A stretch of 64,000 nt of DNA from assembly GCF_015352425.1 (NCBI RefSeq), contig NZ_JADKNH010000013.1:1-64000 (forward strand), given 5' to 3'. Positions 51,760 through 61,863 of the stretch are shown here, piece after piece. The stretch is from Fusibacter ferrireducens (GTDB lineage: Bacteria > Bacillota > Clostridia > Peptostreptococcales > Acidaminobacteraceae). Both the position numbers and the translations under genes were made by a program. Every line of letters begins with the position of its first letter. Positions within the stretch are counted from its first letter, which is position 1. The notes under the pieces are model-generated. The model ran no database searches. It saw nothing but the letters and a program-made list of their open reading frames with translations, and was not told the origin of the DNA.

Positions 51760-52740
51760 TTAAATGTTGTAAATATCAGTCTTATATTGATCTAAATTCT
51801 TTTTGAAAAATTCAATAGTCTCTGCCAAACCTTGCTCAAAAGTATAATTTGGTTTCCAATTTGTTAGTCTCATGATCTTTTCATTGGAACCTAAAAGCCT
51901 ATTTACTTCACTCTTTTCAGGTCTTAATCTTTGATCGTCACATACAATCTTTGCATTAGGGTTAATCTGTTTAATTAATTCTTCAGCTAATTGACCAATT
52001 GAAATCTCTTGTTGTGTGGCAATATTGATTTCTTCACCGATAGTCTTGTCGGATTTAGCAATTTCAACAAACCCATTTGCTGTATCTTTAACATAGTTGA
52101 AATCTCTTGTTGGTGTTAACGAGCCCAGTTTAATCTCTGTTTTTCCTGCAAGCAGCTGAGTAATAATTGTTGGAATAACAGCTCTTGCCGACTGTCTAGG
52201 ACCATAAGTGTTGAACGGACGAACAATCGTTATAGGCATATTAAAACTTCTATAAAATGATTCTGCTAATCGATCCGCACCTATCTTAGTCGCTGAATAA
52301 GGAGATTGTCCTTGAAATGGATGTTTTTCATCTATTGGCACATATTGAGCCGTTCCATATACTTCAGAGGTAGATGTAATGAGCAATCTAGATGTATCTA
52401 GGTCCCTAGCTGCTTGAAGCACATTGAGTGTACCTTTTATATTTGTGTCCACATAAGTATCTGGCGAATGATAACTGAAAGGAATAGCGATCAAAGCTGC
52501 AAGGTGAAAAACCTCATCTATGCCTTTCATAGCTTCTCTTACACCATTAGGATCTCTAATGTCACCAGTAAATACTTCCACTTCTTTCAATATATCTTTA
52601 GGAAGTGAATCTAACCAACCCCAAGAATTAAATGAATTATAATATGCAAATGCTTTTACTTTATGTCCTTGTTTAACTAATTCTTCTATTAAATGACTTC
52701 CAATGAATCCATCTGCTCCAGTTACTAAGATTTTTTTCAT
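51760..52740 (-). CDS. legB: GDP/UDP-sugar 4,6-dehydratase LegB
   Basis: 326 residues, extended SDR. NAD motif VTGADGFIGSHL at 6-17; TSTSEVYGTAQYVPIDEKHP; YSATK catalytic pair near 148; RPFNTYGPRQSARAVIPTII. The N-terminal AYYNSFNSWGWLD is typical of LegB. First gene of the operon running to murJ, with AAAGGAGGAG before the ATG. It carries out the first committed step toward legionaminic acid. Confidence 0.9.
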   Translation of the reverse strand: MKKILVTGADGFIGSHLIEELVKQGHKVKAFAYYNSFNSWGWLDSLPKDILKEVEVFTGDIRDPNGVREAMKGIDEVFHLAALIAIPFSYHSPDTYVDTNIKGTLNVLQAARDLDTSRLLITSTSEVYGTAQYVPIDEKHPFQGQSPYSATKIGADRLAESFYRSFNMPITIVRPFNTYGPRQSARAVIPTIITQLLAGKTEIKLGSLTPTRDFNYVKDTANGFVEIAKSDKTIGEEINIATQQEISIGQLAEELIKQINPNAKIVCDDQRLRPEKSEVNRLLGSNEKIMRLTNWKPNYTFEQGLAETIEFFKKNLDQYKTDIYNI

Positions 52741-53196
52741 TCTTTCTCCTCCTTTTTAATATCAAATTTAATCTGATTTGTTTGTTTTAATAATAATCAC
52801 TTGATAAAGTACGTGTGATGTAATAAAAACAAATATTAATGGACGAAAATACTCATACTCAATCAAAATATAAGTATTCTCAAATGAAGTATCCATCGGG
52901 AGACTCTTATGAGTCTTGCAAATTAATCAGTTCTAAAAATATTTTTTTTGCTAGAAACGTTTCAAAATAAGCCTATACAAAAAACTCAGAAATCTCACAA
53001 GAGAAAGTAGCAACTCAAATTTCATAGGCTGATATTTATTCTACATTGATTTTTAATAGCGTGCCTCTAATCAAATAGAACAAAGACCGTCAAGGCATCA
53101 AAAAGCTTTTATGACATAAAAAGCTACTTCAATTTTTGTTGATCCTAAAAAAATGAAAAATTTACACTCTATTCCTATAAAAGTCTACCATAATAT
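52741..53196. other. Intergenic region before the leg operon, no intact gene
   Basis: 456 bases. The part nearest 52741 is the leader of legB. A short hairpin (AGACTC/GAGTCT) occurs near 52900 without a T run, and the hairpin at 53104-53125 is listed separately. No coding frame could be recognised. Confidence 0.5.
53099..53125 (-). terminator. Possible terminator after the polymerase gene
   Basis: AGCTTTTTATG/CATAAAAGCT stem with one bulge, followed by TTTTTG on the minus strand. It lies about 70 bases after the polymerase stop. Confidence 0.45.
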
Positions 53197-54588
53197 TTAT
53201 CTTCTATTTACTCTAATATTACCAAAAATAATTAATGCAAATATATAAAAAAATATAAAATAAATGTAGCCCCAGCTTAACAAACCTCCTCTTAAATGCG
53301 ACAATATTAAAACAAATTCTAGAGAATATATCAATAACCAAGATACATATCCCTCTTGAGCCTTATTAAACGCAAATCCTAGCCAATATGAATAAACAGC
53401 TAATACAGGTAGCGCAAATATATAATAGAAACTCATATACATATCTGCTTCAATAGGCCATTGTTCAGTCGCTCCAAGAGCATGTGCTTTTGGGTAATAT
53501 ATAGAACTTAACCAAACACTAATATCAGAAAATGGAACACTTATATATTCACCAAAATGCAGTAAAATTTTATTGAAAGGCAATAAAAATGTTACCATAA
53601 AACTAGGTTCAAAATCTCTGAGTGTAATCATAAACATTTCCAATGTATTAAAGTAATTTAATGTATATGGAATAAAATCATTTAGTTTCATCCAGGTAAT
53701 ATTTCTTTGATAAATTCCTAATCCAAATATTATAAATGATGCTAATCCAATTCCAATCGTTAATTTACTAAAGGTTCTATTATTAATAATAAAATAACTA
53801 ATTGTTATTAAAACCATAAGAATAACCTTTGCCTTAGATCCTATAAAGGGAAATAAAATTAAAATTGTTAACATTTGAAAAAAAAATAGTTTTACATTTT
53901 TTTTTATATAAATAAAATATCCTATTGCAACACAATATATCATAAATGAATGGGTGAATAGCAAATAATATATCCCCGCGCCTCTACGTCCTATATACGC
54001 CATTGTAGAATCTACTAACCAATATTGTATACCTCCAGTTTTTTCAATAAAAGCAATAAGAAATATAAATGTAGATACAAAACTAAATTTTGCTATAATA
54101 CTCATTCTTTTGTTGGCATTATTACTTGACTCATTACTATTTAAATAATGGTTTATTGTTTTTTTTGAAAATAAAGTCTCGAACAATGTTAATAAAACAA
54201 TTAAAATCCCATAAGTCCCAAAAAACATTAAATATGCAAGATTTTCTTCTTTCGTATTAAAAAGATAACCACTGAATCTTGTAGCAAATTGAGGAGCAAT
54301 GCCATACCATATTAAATAATATGCAAAGACAATATTTTTGGGTGAAAATAATAATTTGGGTTTTGAACTTATAAATAGAATAGTTATAAATATAACAAAT
54401 ATCCATGGTGGAATATAACTCATAAAATATAGAATTACTATAAAACTTTGCAATATTAAATAAACTAGCGATGTTTTGAGAAAATTACTAATATTAATCA
54501 CACTCCTTATAAAAAATGTCTCTTGACTTTTCAAATTCACCACAATATTGACGGTATAGCATAAGAAAATTAACCTGAGTGTTTCCAA
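53197..54588 (-). CDS. Putative Wzy-type oligosaccharide polymerase
   Basis: 463 residues at most, ten or more membrane helices, very AT-rich. Segments such as PKLLFSPKNIVFAYYLIWYG, ILFPFIGSKAKVILMVLITI and a large loop (NITWMKLNDFIPYTLNYFNT) fit oligosaccharide repeat-unit polymerases, which vary widely in sequence. Start is uncertain: the listed start is a TTG without a site, while a good AAGGAG lies about 90 bases inside, next to GTG and ATT codons. Its neighbours (initiating transferase, glycosyltransferases) support the polymerase call. Confidence 0.7.
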   Translation of the reverse strand: METLRLIFLCYTVNIVVNLKSQETFFIRSVINISNFLKTSLVYLILQSFIVILYFMSYIPPWIFVIFITILFISSKPKLLFSPKNIVFAYYLIWYGIAPQFATRFSGYLFNTKEENLAYLMFFGTYGILIVLLTLFETLFSKKTINHYLNSNESSNNANKRMSIIAKFSFVSTFIFLIAFIEKTGGIQYWLVDSTMAYIGRRGAGIYYLLFTHSFMIYCVAIGYFIYIKKNVKLFFFQMLTILILFPFIGSKAKVILMVLITISYFIINNRTFSKLTIGIGLASFIIFGLGIYQRNITWMKLNDFIPYTLNYFNTLEMFMITLRDFEPSFMVTFLLPFNKILLHFGEYISVPFSDISVWLSSIYYPKAHALGATEQWPIEADMYMSFYYIFALPVLAVYSYWLGFAFNKAQEGYVSWLLIYSLEFVLILSHLRGGLLSWGYIYFIFFYIFALIIFGNIRVNRR

Positions 54589-55685
54589 TTAAAATAATCG
54601 TTTCGAACTAAACCTTATTCCAGTTTAGACTCACCAAGATTTTTATTGGTTCAACTAAATTCACACTATTTAATCTAAATTCTGCTTATTTTAAAGAAAG
54701 ATTAGCCTCCTATCAAGCATGGTTTAAATTTCCCTTTGAAAATTATCCGCTTTTAACCAGTTTCAGTTGATTCATAACAGCTGAAATCATAGAAGCCAGC
54801 CTTCTTCTTTTTCTTAATCTAATAATCATAACTTTTGATATTTATATATTGCCACATCTAATTTTTTTTAGTGTATTTGTTTTTTAAAATAGTAGGAATA
54901 GAACTTATAAAAAGACGAATAGGACGCTCCATTAACTTAGTTATAAGTTTGATTGAATTTTCCTAAGGATTCTCCTCGAACACGATTGATAAAATATGAC
55001 TTGATGCTGTGGCTATTTATAAGCTTTTAGATCATTACTATATTGAACCCTTTTTCAATATGAAAGTATGTACTGAGAAAACTTCATTCTAAAAGCAATA
55101 TTTAGTTTTCTTACAACATGTTTATCCTATTGGTCTCACTATAGAAAAATTAGATTTAATAATTCTCAAAACTGTTCTAAATAGCACTATTCTCATGCTT
55201 CTAGAATTAAAAATTCTTGTAAAAAAAAAATTCTAATGTAGATATTCTACTAAGATATAGTACATCATACTTATTCTATTATGATGCACCAACATATCGA
55301 TACTTGATTATCCTACCGAATTGAAGATTCAAATTTCTAGAAGATCGATCTCCATTAAGTTTTCTTAAAGTTTATTAGAAAGATTTATTTGCATCTCTTT
55401 TTTTACGGATACATTGGAAAGAAAAACACCTAAATTGATTTTTTTTTAGTTTGTTTCTTCCAACTCTCAATTTTCTCGCTTCTAATTTTGAAATGCTTTG
55501 CAAATCAGTTTATTCAATCTTGTAGAAATATATTTCAAGAAGATAAATTCCCCCACTATAAATTTGTATTGATGTACTCAACTTACAATAAGTCATTCAT
55601 ACTCAATAGCATATTGTAAGTATCAGTTAGATCCATTATCTTTAATAATACACTTTTAGACAGATAAATTGTAGAAAAAACATCA
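54589..55685. other. 1.1 kb AT-rich stretch with no intact gene
   Basis: No frame of useful length or recognisable motif was found on either strand. Short minus-strand fragments are coding-like but full of stops, for example around 54700-55080. It probably holds decayed genes or mobile DNA, but I could not identify them. Both neighbours are polysaccharide genes with unusually high AT content. Confidence 0.5.
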
Positions 55686-56876
55686 CTATTGATTCTTATC
55701 AATTCCGTTAATCTCTATAATAATTGCTTCTTGTGTTTTTCCTTCATGATAAACGACAGGTATTCTATGCTTCTCATAATCATATGCTAGTGTTGATCTG
55801 TATGAAACTGCAAATTTTACAATTGGATAGAAATCTTTTTCTTTTATTATTACAATATTATCCTTTTCTAGATTTGAATAAAATTTTATAGGATACGACG
55901 GATGCGGTTTTATGAATATTGTATATTCTTTTAATTCTTTTGATATTTTATTGATAATTGATTTTTCGTGTTCAGAATCAAACGGCCCCCCTATAAATAG
56001 AATAGACTTCGATATCCCTGTATCCAATAATTTCAAGCAGTTGTTTACTATTTTATAAATAGTTTTTTTATTCGTGTTATCATGATAATTTGTTTTGAAT
56101 ATCTCTATAGATTCTGCATCTAAACAATAACATTCTTCAACATTTTTTAGTTTGTTTGGTATTAATATTTCTTTATCAATTATACCATGTTGAATTTGTT
56201 TTTTACTACTTTTACCATGGATACTATCATACATTATAGCCCATCTATCATAATGATTAATAAACCAAATACAACTTGGTTCTATCTTTTCAAGAACTCT
56301 ATAAAGTAAAAACCAATTAAAAGAATCATATGTTTGCAATGTAATTGATTGATTGATACTTGCAAACTTTTTTTTGTGCGTCTTTCTAATATTCAAGGAT
56401 CTTCGCAATGCCCAAATTATATCGTTATTTTCTAAAATATCAAATATAGAGATAGTTTTTGCTATGTTATTACCATGGGGAATTTTTACCCACGGAACAG
56501 AAAGATAAAGTACTGAATGATCGCCTTTTAATCTTTCAAAGATACTATATGCTCTATTATTCCCTAAAACAAAAATTTCCTCATGTTTTAGTACCTTCTT
56601 ATTTTGATTCAGAACACTTCTTACAAAGGTTTTAGTAAAATTAATCATTGTCACTATCAAATGAATAGCCCACCACAATTTTATTATTACCTTTAGTATA
56701 TGAGGAACCATTCTATTATTTTTAATATAATTTCTTGCTTTTAGATACCTTGCTATAACATACCCATTCATATCAACATCATCTTTTATCATTGCATGAT
56801 TGTCTAATTTAAATTCATTTTCAATTCCTAAATAATAAATCTTAATAGCGTCATTAATAGCATCAGCATTTTTCAT
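55686..56876 (-). CDS. Capsule-type glycosyltransferase-like protein (GT-B fold suspected)
   Basis: About 396 residues. C-terminal motifs are typical of capsule synthesis or glycerophospho-transferase-like enzymes: QHGIIDKEILIPNK, LFIGGPFDSEHEKS, IFIKPHPSYP and SYRSTLAYDYEKHRIPVV. No membrane helix besides a hydrophobic stretch about 62-85. Start at the ATG at 56876, with AGAGGAAAG upstream; the longer frame from 56945 lacks a site. It lies 72 bases after capF, where capG is usual. Exact donor and acceptor unknown. Confidence 0.65.
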   Translation of the reverse strand: MKNADAINDAIKIYYLGIENEFKLDNHAMIKDDVDMNGYVIARYLKARNYIKNNRMVPHILKVIIKLWWAIHLIVTMINFTKTFVRSVLNQNKKVLKHEEIFVLGNNRAYSIFERLKGDHSVLYLSVPWVKIPHGNNIAKTISIFDILENNDIIWALRRSLNIRKTHKKKFASINQSITLQTYDSFNWFLLYRVLEKIEPSCIWFINHYDRWAIMYDSIHGKSSKKQIQHGIIDKEILIPNKLKNVEECYCLDAESIEIFKTNYHDNTNKKTIYKIVNNCLKLLDTGISKSILFIGGPFDSEHEKSIINKISKELKEYTIFIKPHPSYPIKFYSNLEKDNIVIIKEKDFYPIVKFAVSYRSTLAYDYEKHRIPVVYHEGKTQEAIIIEINGIDKNQ

Positions 56877-56948
56877 ATACTTTCCTCTCTCCAGATAACA
56901 GACAATTGATAATATTACTATTCTAATTTTTTCTGAATTCAACAAGTT

Positions 56949-58073
56949 TTAAGCCTCTTTAGAATTAACTTCTGAATAATATGTGTCTGTACGTTCGGGA
57001 TCGAAACACTCATTTGCCCACATTATAGTCACCATATCTGAATTTCCTAAATTTTCAATATTGTGTATGTAGCCTGCAGGAATATCTACAACCTCCAGCT
57101 TATTACAATCCACATAGTATTCTATAATTTTTTTAGTATGAACTTTCTTAAACCGAATGACACCTTTGCCGCTTACAACTAAAAATTTTTCATTTTTTGT
57201 ATGATGCCAGTGATTTCCCTTTGTAATTCCTGGTTTTGAAACATTAACTGACACTTGTCCTCTATCTGGTGTTTTGAGAAACTCTGTAAAAGATCCTCTT
57301 TGATCTATATTCATTTTTAACTCATAATTAAATTTATCTTCAGGTAAATAGCTAAGATATGTGCTGTAAAGATTTTTTGTAAAAGCGTCTGACATATTAG
57401 GCACTGTTCTATCTTCTCTACTTTTCTTAAATGAGTAAATTAGATCTGTTATCTCACCCAGAGTAACTGTGTACCTAATAGGTACTTCGCAAAAATCTCC
57501 AACTCTATTTTCTTTTCCTTCTAAAGCACAAATAAGTTCATCTACTACATCATCTATATAAACAAGACTCATTATTACACTTGAATCATTCACTTTAATA
57601 GGCAAATTGTGAGCTATATTATGACAAAATGTAGCTACAACACTATTGTAGTTAGGTCTACACCATTTACCAAACACATTAGCAAATCTATAAACCAAGA
57701 TTTTCGCATCGGTTTCCTCACCATAATCTAATAATAATTTTTCTCCTGCCTTTTTACTTTTCCCATATGGGTTATCTAGCTCAGCTTGAATAGATGATGA
57801 AATCATTACAGGGCAAGTATTATTGTATTTTTTTAGAGTATTTAATAGCTCTGAGGTAAAGGTAAAGTTCCCTTCCATAAACTCTGATTGTTCTTTTGGA
57901 CGATTTACCCCAGCAAGATGAAATACAAAGTCAGCTTTTTTGCAATAGTAGTCTAGTAAATTAGGGTCTGTTTCTTTATCAAACTCAAAAATATTATCAT
58001 ACTTTCTATTTCTTAGCTCTGCTATTAAATTTTTTCCCACAAATCCTGTAGCCCCAGTAACCAATATTTTCAT
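56949..58073 (-). CDS. capF: CapF/FnlB-type UDP-sugar reductase with C-terminal cupin
   Basis: 374 residues: an extended SDR (ILVTGATGFVGKNLIAELRN; HLAGVNRPKEQSEFMEGNF; NPYGKSKKAGEKLLL) and from about 250 a cupin domain (GITKGNHWHHTKNEKFLVVS, VDIPAGYIHNIEN) that binds a metal. This fusion is known in Staphylococcus CapF, which acts after CapE to give UDP-2-acetamido-2,6-dideoxy-L-talose. The stop of capE and the ATG here share a base. CapG is missing downstream. Confidence 0.92.
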   Translation of the reverse strand: MKILVTGATGFVGKNLIAELRNRKYDNIFEFDKETDPNLLDYYCKKADFVFHLAGVNRPKEQSEFMEGNFTFTSELLNTLKKYNNTCPVMISSSIQAELDNPYGKSKKAGEKLLLDYGEETDAKILVYRFANVFGKWCRPNYNSVVATFCHNIAHNLPIKVNDSSVIMSLVYIDDVVDELICALEGKENRVGDFCEVPIRYTVTLGEITDLIYSFKKSREDRTVPNMSDAFTKNLYSTYLSYLPEDKFNYELKMNIDQRGSFTEFLKTPDRGQVSVNVSKPGITKGNHWHHTKNEKFLVVSGKGVIRFKKVHTKKIIEYYVDCNKLEVVDIPAGYIHNIENLGNSDMVTIMWANECFDPERTDTYYSEVNSKEA

Positions 58074-59095
58074 TATTTGGCCTCCCAGTTTTGTATTTCT
58101 TCTCTAATTTCATTCAAAGACAATAATCTTTCTTTTATCTCCCCTACAGTTAATATTTTAGTATTATTTGAGTTATACTCATCAGTCAAAGTAATCTTTG
58201 GAGATCCTTGCTCCAAGTATTTCTCATAATTCAAGTCTCTATTATCTGCTGGGATTCTATAAAAATCTCCTCTATCAATAGCTTTTGCTGCCTCTTCTTT
58301 GGTTAATAATACTTCATATTTTTTCTCACCATGTCTCGTTCCAATGACTTTTACATCATTATCAACTTTAAAAAGTTCTTTGAGTGCTTGAGCTAAATCT
58401 CCAATGTAGCATGACGGTGATTTTTGAACCATAATATCACCAGTTTCAGCATTTTCAAAAGCATATAAAACCAAATCTACAGCATCATCTAAACTCATAA
58501 TAAATCTTGTCATTTTTGGATCAGTAACTGTAATTGGTTGTCCAGTTTTAATTTGTTCAATAAATAGTGGGATAACTGATCCCCTTGAAGCCATAACATT
58601 ACCATATCTAGTGCCACATATCAGGGTTCTCTCCGATGATACCGTTCTTGATTTCGCTATGAAAGTCTTTTCCATTAACGCTTTAGAAATCCCCATAGCA
58701 TTTACTGGATAAGCAGCTTTATCTGTTGATAAACAAATTACTTTTCTTACACCGGCTTCGATAGAAGCTGTTAGTACATTATCAGTTCCAATAATATTTG
58801 TTTTTACGGCTTCTATTGGGAAAAATTCACACGATGGAACTTGCTTTAAAGCTGCTGCATGAAAAATAAAATCAACATTGTGCATAGCATTTCTTATACT
58901 TGATATATCTCTTACATCACCAATATAATACTTTATCTTATCATTTTGATAATTTCTTCTCATATCATCTTGTTTTTTTTCATCTCTAGAAAAAATCCTA
59001 ATTTCTTTAATGTCCGTATTTAAAAATTTTTCTAAAACTACATTCCCGAACGAACCTGTTCCTCCTGTTATTAACAAAGTCTTATTTTTAAACAT
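58073..59095 (-). CDS. capE: CapE/FnlA-type UDP-GlcNAc 4,6-dehydratase/5-epimerase
   Basis: 340 residues. NAD site LLITGGTGSFGNVVLEKFL at 7-25; HAAALKQVPSCEFFPIEAVK; STDKAAYPVNAMGISKALME with Met134 and Lys138 in place of the usual Tyr-Lys pair, as in CapE. First step toward L-FucNAc or L-pneumosamine derivatives from UDP-GlcNAc. Overlaps the glycosyltransferase upstream by 8 bases. Confidence 0.93.
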   Translation of the reverse strand: MFKNKTLLITGGTGSFGNVVLEKFLNTDIKEIRIFSRDEKKQDDMRRNYQNDKIKYYIGDVRDISSIRNAMHNVDFIFHAAALKQVPSCEFFPIEAVKTNIIGTDNVLTASIEAGVRKVICLSTDKAAYPVNAMGISKALMEKTFIAKSRTVSSERTLICGTRYGNVMASRGSVIPLFIEQIKTGQPITVTDPKMTRFIMSLDDAVDLVLYAFENAETGDIMVQKSPSCYIGDLAQALKELFKVDNDVKVIGTRHGEKKYEVLLTKEEAAKAIDRGDFYRIPADNRDLNYEKYLEQGSPKITLTDEYNSNNTKILTVGEIKERLLSLNEIREEIQNWEAK

Positions 59096-60308
59096 TCTTA
59101 GTCTCCTTTATCAATTCATAAAATAAATCAATGAATTTTCGAGTATTTTTTGAGCTTGAGTAATGCTCATTCCCAAATTTTTGAGCACTATCAGCCATTT
59201 TTTTTAGTTTTTCTGGATTATTGTACAAATCCAAAATTGCTTTGGTCAAAGCTTTGTGATCATCATTAGATACAGATATGCCAACATTATTTTCTTTAAA
59301 CATTCTAAAATATTCCGAGTCCTTTTCCACTACATTTATAATAACTCTCCTACAGGCCATTAATAGTGGTGCTTTACTAGGGACCCCATTGCCAATTACG
59401 CCTTTATTTAAAGGTATTACACAAACAGAACATGCACTGTACACATCCGGAACTATTTCTATAGGTTGGAGTGGGTAAAACTCTATATTATTAAGATTTC
59501 TTCTTTTAGCTTCCTCAACAAACTTTTCTTTAACATTTCCATCACCTATTATTTGAAATATTACATCTTTATAATCTATTAAACCTTCCGCAGCTTCAAG
59601 TATAGCTTTATAATTAAACACATATCCAATTGTCCCTGCAAATTGAACTACAAACTTATCTGTTGATATTTTATACTTTTTAATAAACCTATTTTCATCA
59701 TCGTTAATTTCTTTAACAGCTCTATCATCATACCAAGCGGGAATAACCCTCACTTTAGAAAGATTTACGCCTTGATCACCAACTTTTTTCTTCATATCCT
59801 CAGACAACACAGTTATTACAGTACTCAATTTATAAGAGATTTTTTGTATTAATTGTAATATTTCATATAAAACTTTACTTTTCATTACACCAATGTCATA
59901 CGCGTGTCCAGGAAATACGTCGTATATATTGTAAATAATAGGCTTTTTACTAAATACTTTGAGAAGCATAAGCTGATATACAACAGTTGGACAGGATTGT
60001 AAAAATATCACATTTACATTTTTGACTTTTCTCCAGTATTTAAAACTCTGAAAAGCATATTTCATTTCATCAATGTATCTATTAATAAATCTGGACTTAT
60101 CAATGACTTTCCGATTTATTATATCACAAGAAAAACCCTGTTTATCTTTTATCAACTCAGGTATATCAGGGTTTATCTTTGTTCGCCTGCTTTGTACTAA
60201 ATGAACTTCAAAACCTTCTTCTAAGAAATCATTGATCATAGTCATTGCCATCTGATTGTTGGGCCCTGGGGTATCGAACCCCTCTGTTGTAATAAATAGA
60301 ATTTTCAT
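59088..60308 (-). CDS. Family 4 glycosyltransferase (WbuB-like)
   Basis: 406 residues, GT-B. N-terminal TPGPNNQMAMTMINDFLEEG and FSKKPIIYNIYDVFPGHAYD; C-terminal FVVQFAGTIGYVFNYKAILE, QPIEIVPDVYSACSVCVIPL. In E. coli and other L-FucNAc clusters a similar GT4 gene (wbuB) is near fnlABC and adds L-FucNAc. The neighbourhood to capE suggests the same kind of role here. Sugar not certain. Confidence 0.85.
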   Translation of the reverse strand: MKILFITTEGFDTPGPNNQMAMTMINDFLEEGFEVHLVQSRRTKINPDIPELIKDKQGFSCDIINRKVIDKSRFINRYIDEMKYAFQSFKYWRKVKNVNVIFLQSCPTVVYQLMLLKVFSKKPIIYNIYDVFPGHAYDIGVMKSKVLYEILQLIQKISYKLSTVITVLSEDMKKKVGDQGVNLSKVRVIPAWYDDRAVKEINDDENRFIKKYKISTDKFVVQFAGTIGYVFNYKAILEAAEGLIDYKDVIFQIIGDGNVKEKFVEEAKRRNLNNIEFYPLQPIEIVPDVYSACSVCVIPLNKGVIGNGVPSKAPLLMACRRVIINVVEKDSEYFRMFKENNVGISVSNDDHKALTKAILDLYNNPEKLKKMADSAQKFGNEHYSSSKNTRKFIDLFYELIKETKNV

Positions 60309-60335
60309 GTTTCAAACTCCTTCAACTATATATCC

Positions 60336-61232
60336 TTATTTCTTTTTTTCCAAAAACTGTTTTACTTCAATTCCAATCCCTTCTTTAAACTCAATTGGTA
60401 TGTAACCGAAATCTTTCCGTGCTAATTCATGGCTAAAGCTTCTGTCCTCAGCCATTCTTTGAACCTTTTCTACAAAATCAATTTTACCCAAACTAGCTAC
60501 TTTTAAAATATATGCCAGTGCTACTCCCACCATAACCGGAACATTTATAAAGCAAGTTTTTTTATTGAGGTGTAAACTAATTAGCTTAAATGCCTCTTTC
60601 ATACTTATTGGTTTTTCACCAGAAATAATGTATTCTTTTTGGGAAGCCCTTGATAAATTCTTTAAAACGAGAAAGTAAGCACGTCCTAAGCTTCTTGCAT
60701 TGACTGGCTGAATTAAACCTGTACCTCCATTTATCACTGGAAATAATCTTAATCTATCGACCATTTTTATAAATTTACTCATATTTAAATCACACAAATC
60801 ACCATATATCATCGTAGGTCTCAAAATAATTATATTAAGCTTATGATCACTTTTTTCAGTTAATAATTTTATCTCATCTTCGATATTTTGATAGAGTTCC
60901 GAAGCAGATTTGTACTTTGAATATATTCCGGTAGTATGTACTAACACCACATTTTTTACCTTATTAAAATTAGCTGCAGTAACTACATTTACGCTGTTTT
61001 GGATCCCTGCAATATGCATAATCGTTTCAACATTTTTAATACACTTATTCATAAATTCTTGATCGTTTAAATCTCCATAGATCTTCTCGATATTTAATCC
61101 GCAATTATCAAGCATATAAGTGTCTGATGTTTCCCTCACGATACATCGAACTGCTCCTTCATATTTATGATCCATAAGTTCTTGTAAGAAATATCTACCT
61201 GTATGTCCCGTAATCCCTGTCACTAATAACAT
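60336..61232 (-). CDS. NAD(P)-dependent sugar epimerase/reductase (SDR)
   Basis: 298 residues. NAD motif LLVTGITGHTGRYFLQELM; HTTGIYSKYKSASELYQNIE with the Tyr and Lys of an SDR; ILRPTMIYGDLCDLNMSKF; GGTGLIQPVNARSLGRAYFL. Similar to 4-ketoreductases of the WbpV/WreQ type that finish UDP-QuiNAc synthesis, but I cannot separate this from an epimerase. It could act on the product of the dehydratase at 40291. Sits between the initiating transferase and the GT4. Confidence 0.75.
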   Translation of the reverse strand: MLLVTGITGHTGRYFLQELMDHKYEGAVRCIVRETSDTYMLDNCGLNIEKIYGDLNDQEFMNKCIKNVETIMHIAGIQNSVNVVTAANFNKVKNVVLVHTTGIYSKYKSASELYQNIEDEIKLLTEKSDHKLNIIILRPTMIYGDLCDLNMSKFIKMVDRLRLFPVINGGTGLIQPVNARSLGRAYFLVLKNLSRASQKEYIISGEKPISMKEAFKLISLHLNKKTCFINVPVMVGVALAYILKVASLGKIDFVEKVQRMAEDRSFSHELARKDFGYIPIEFKEGIGIEVKQFLEKKK

Positions 61233-61242
61233 CTGTTCACTC

Positions 61243-61863
61243 CTACTCTCTCAATGACTCTTTATCGGCCTTTTCCGTACCAGTCCCACCTTCAACAACA
61301 CCTTCGGTCCTCAGCACACTTATCACTGTCCCCCAAAAGCATCTTACATCCATTCGAAAACCAATCTTCTCCGTGTACTCTCCATCTAACTTGGCTTTAA
61401 TTTCTATTGACAGTTCATCTCTGCCATTTATCTGCGCCCATCCAGTAAGACCGACTGGTACATCATTAGCATTGTACTTGTCTCTTTCTTCAATAAGATC
61501 ATACTGGTTCCAAAGAGCTGGGCGAGGACCGATGATGCTCATCTCACCTCTAAAGATATTAATAATTTGAGGTAACTCATCTAAGCTCGACCGTCTTAAG
61601 AACTTACCAACCTTTGTAATCCACTGATCTGGATTCTCTAAAAGATGTGTTGGCGTGTCTTTTGGCGTATCAATTCGCATGGTACGAAACTTAAATATAT
61701 TAAAATGACTCTTATGAATTCCTACTCTCTTCTGTTTGAAAAAGACTGGACCTTTCGAATCTATTTTAATTGCAACAATAAGAATTAAAAACACAGGAGA
61801 TAATAAGATCAGTCCTACTGTTGAAAGTATTATATCTATTAATCTTTTAATTTTTAAGTACAT
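61243..61863 (-). CDS. Initiating sugar-phosphate transferase (small PglC/WbaP-like)
   Basis: 206 residues. One re-entrant membrane segment (IDIILSTVGLILLSPVFLIL), then the conserved cytoplasmic core of the bacterial sugar transferase family: FFKQKRVGIHKSHFNIFKFR, LRRSSLDELPQIINIFRGEM, SIIGPRPALWNQYDLI and GLTGWAQINGRDELS. It moves a sugar-1-phosphate from UDP onto undecaprenyl phosphate, so it starts the repeat unit. First gene of the cluster running toward 53 kb. Strong GAAGGAGG about 10 bases before the ATG. Confidence 0.93.
   Translation of the reverse strand: MYLKIKRLIDIILSTVGLILLSPVFLILIVAIKIDSKGPVFFKQKRVGIHKSHFNIFKFRTMRIDTPKDTPTHLLENPDQWITKVGKFLRRSSLDELPQIINIFRGEMSIIGPRPALWNQYDLIEERDKYNANDVPVGLTGWAQINGRDELSIEIKAKLDGEYTEKIGFRMDVRCFWGTVISVLRTEGVVEGGTGTEKADKESLRE

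Noticed and set aside
52895-52925. Hairpin AGACTC/GAGTCT considered as a terminator or T-box
   Set aside because: No T run and no T-box consensus around it.
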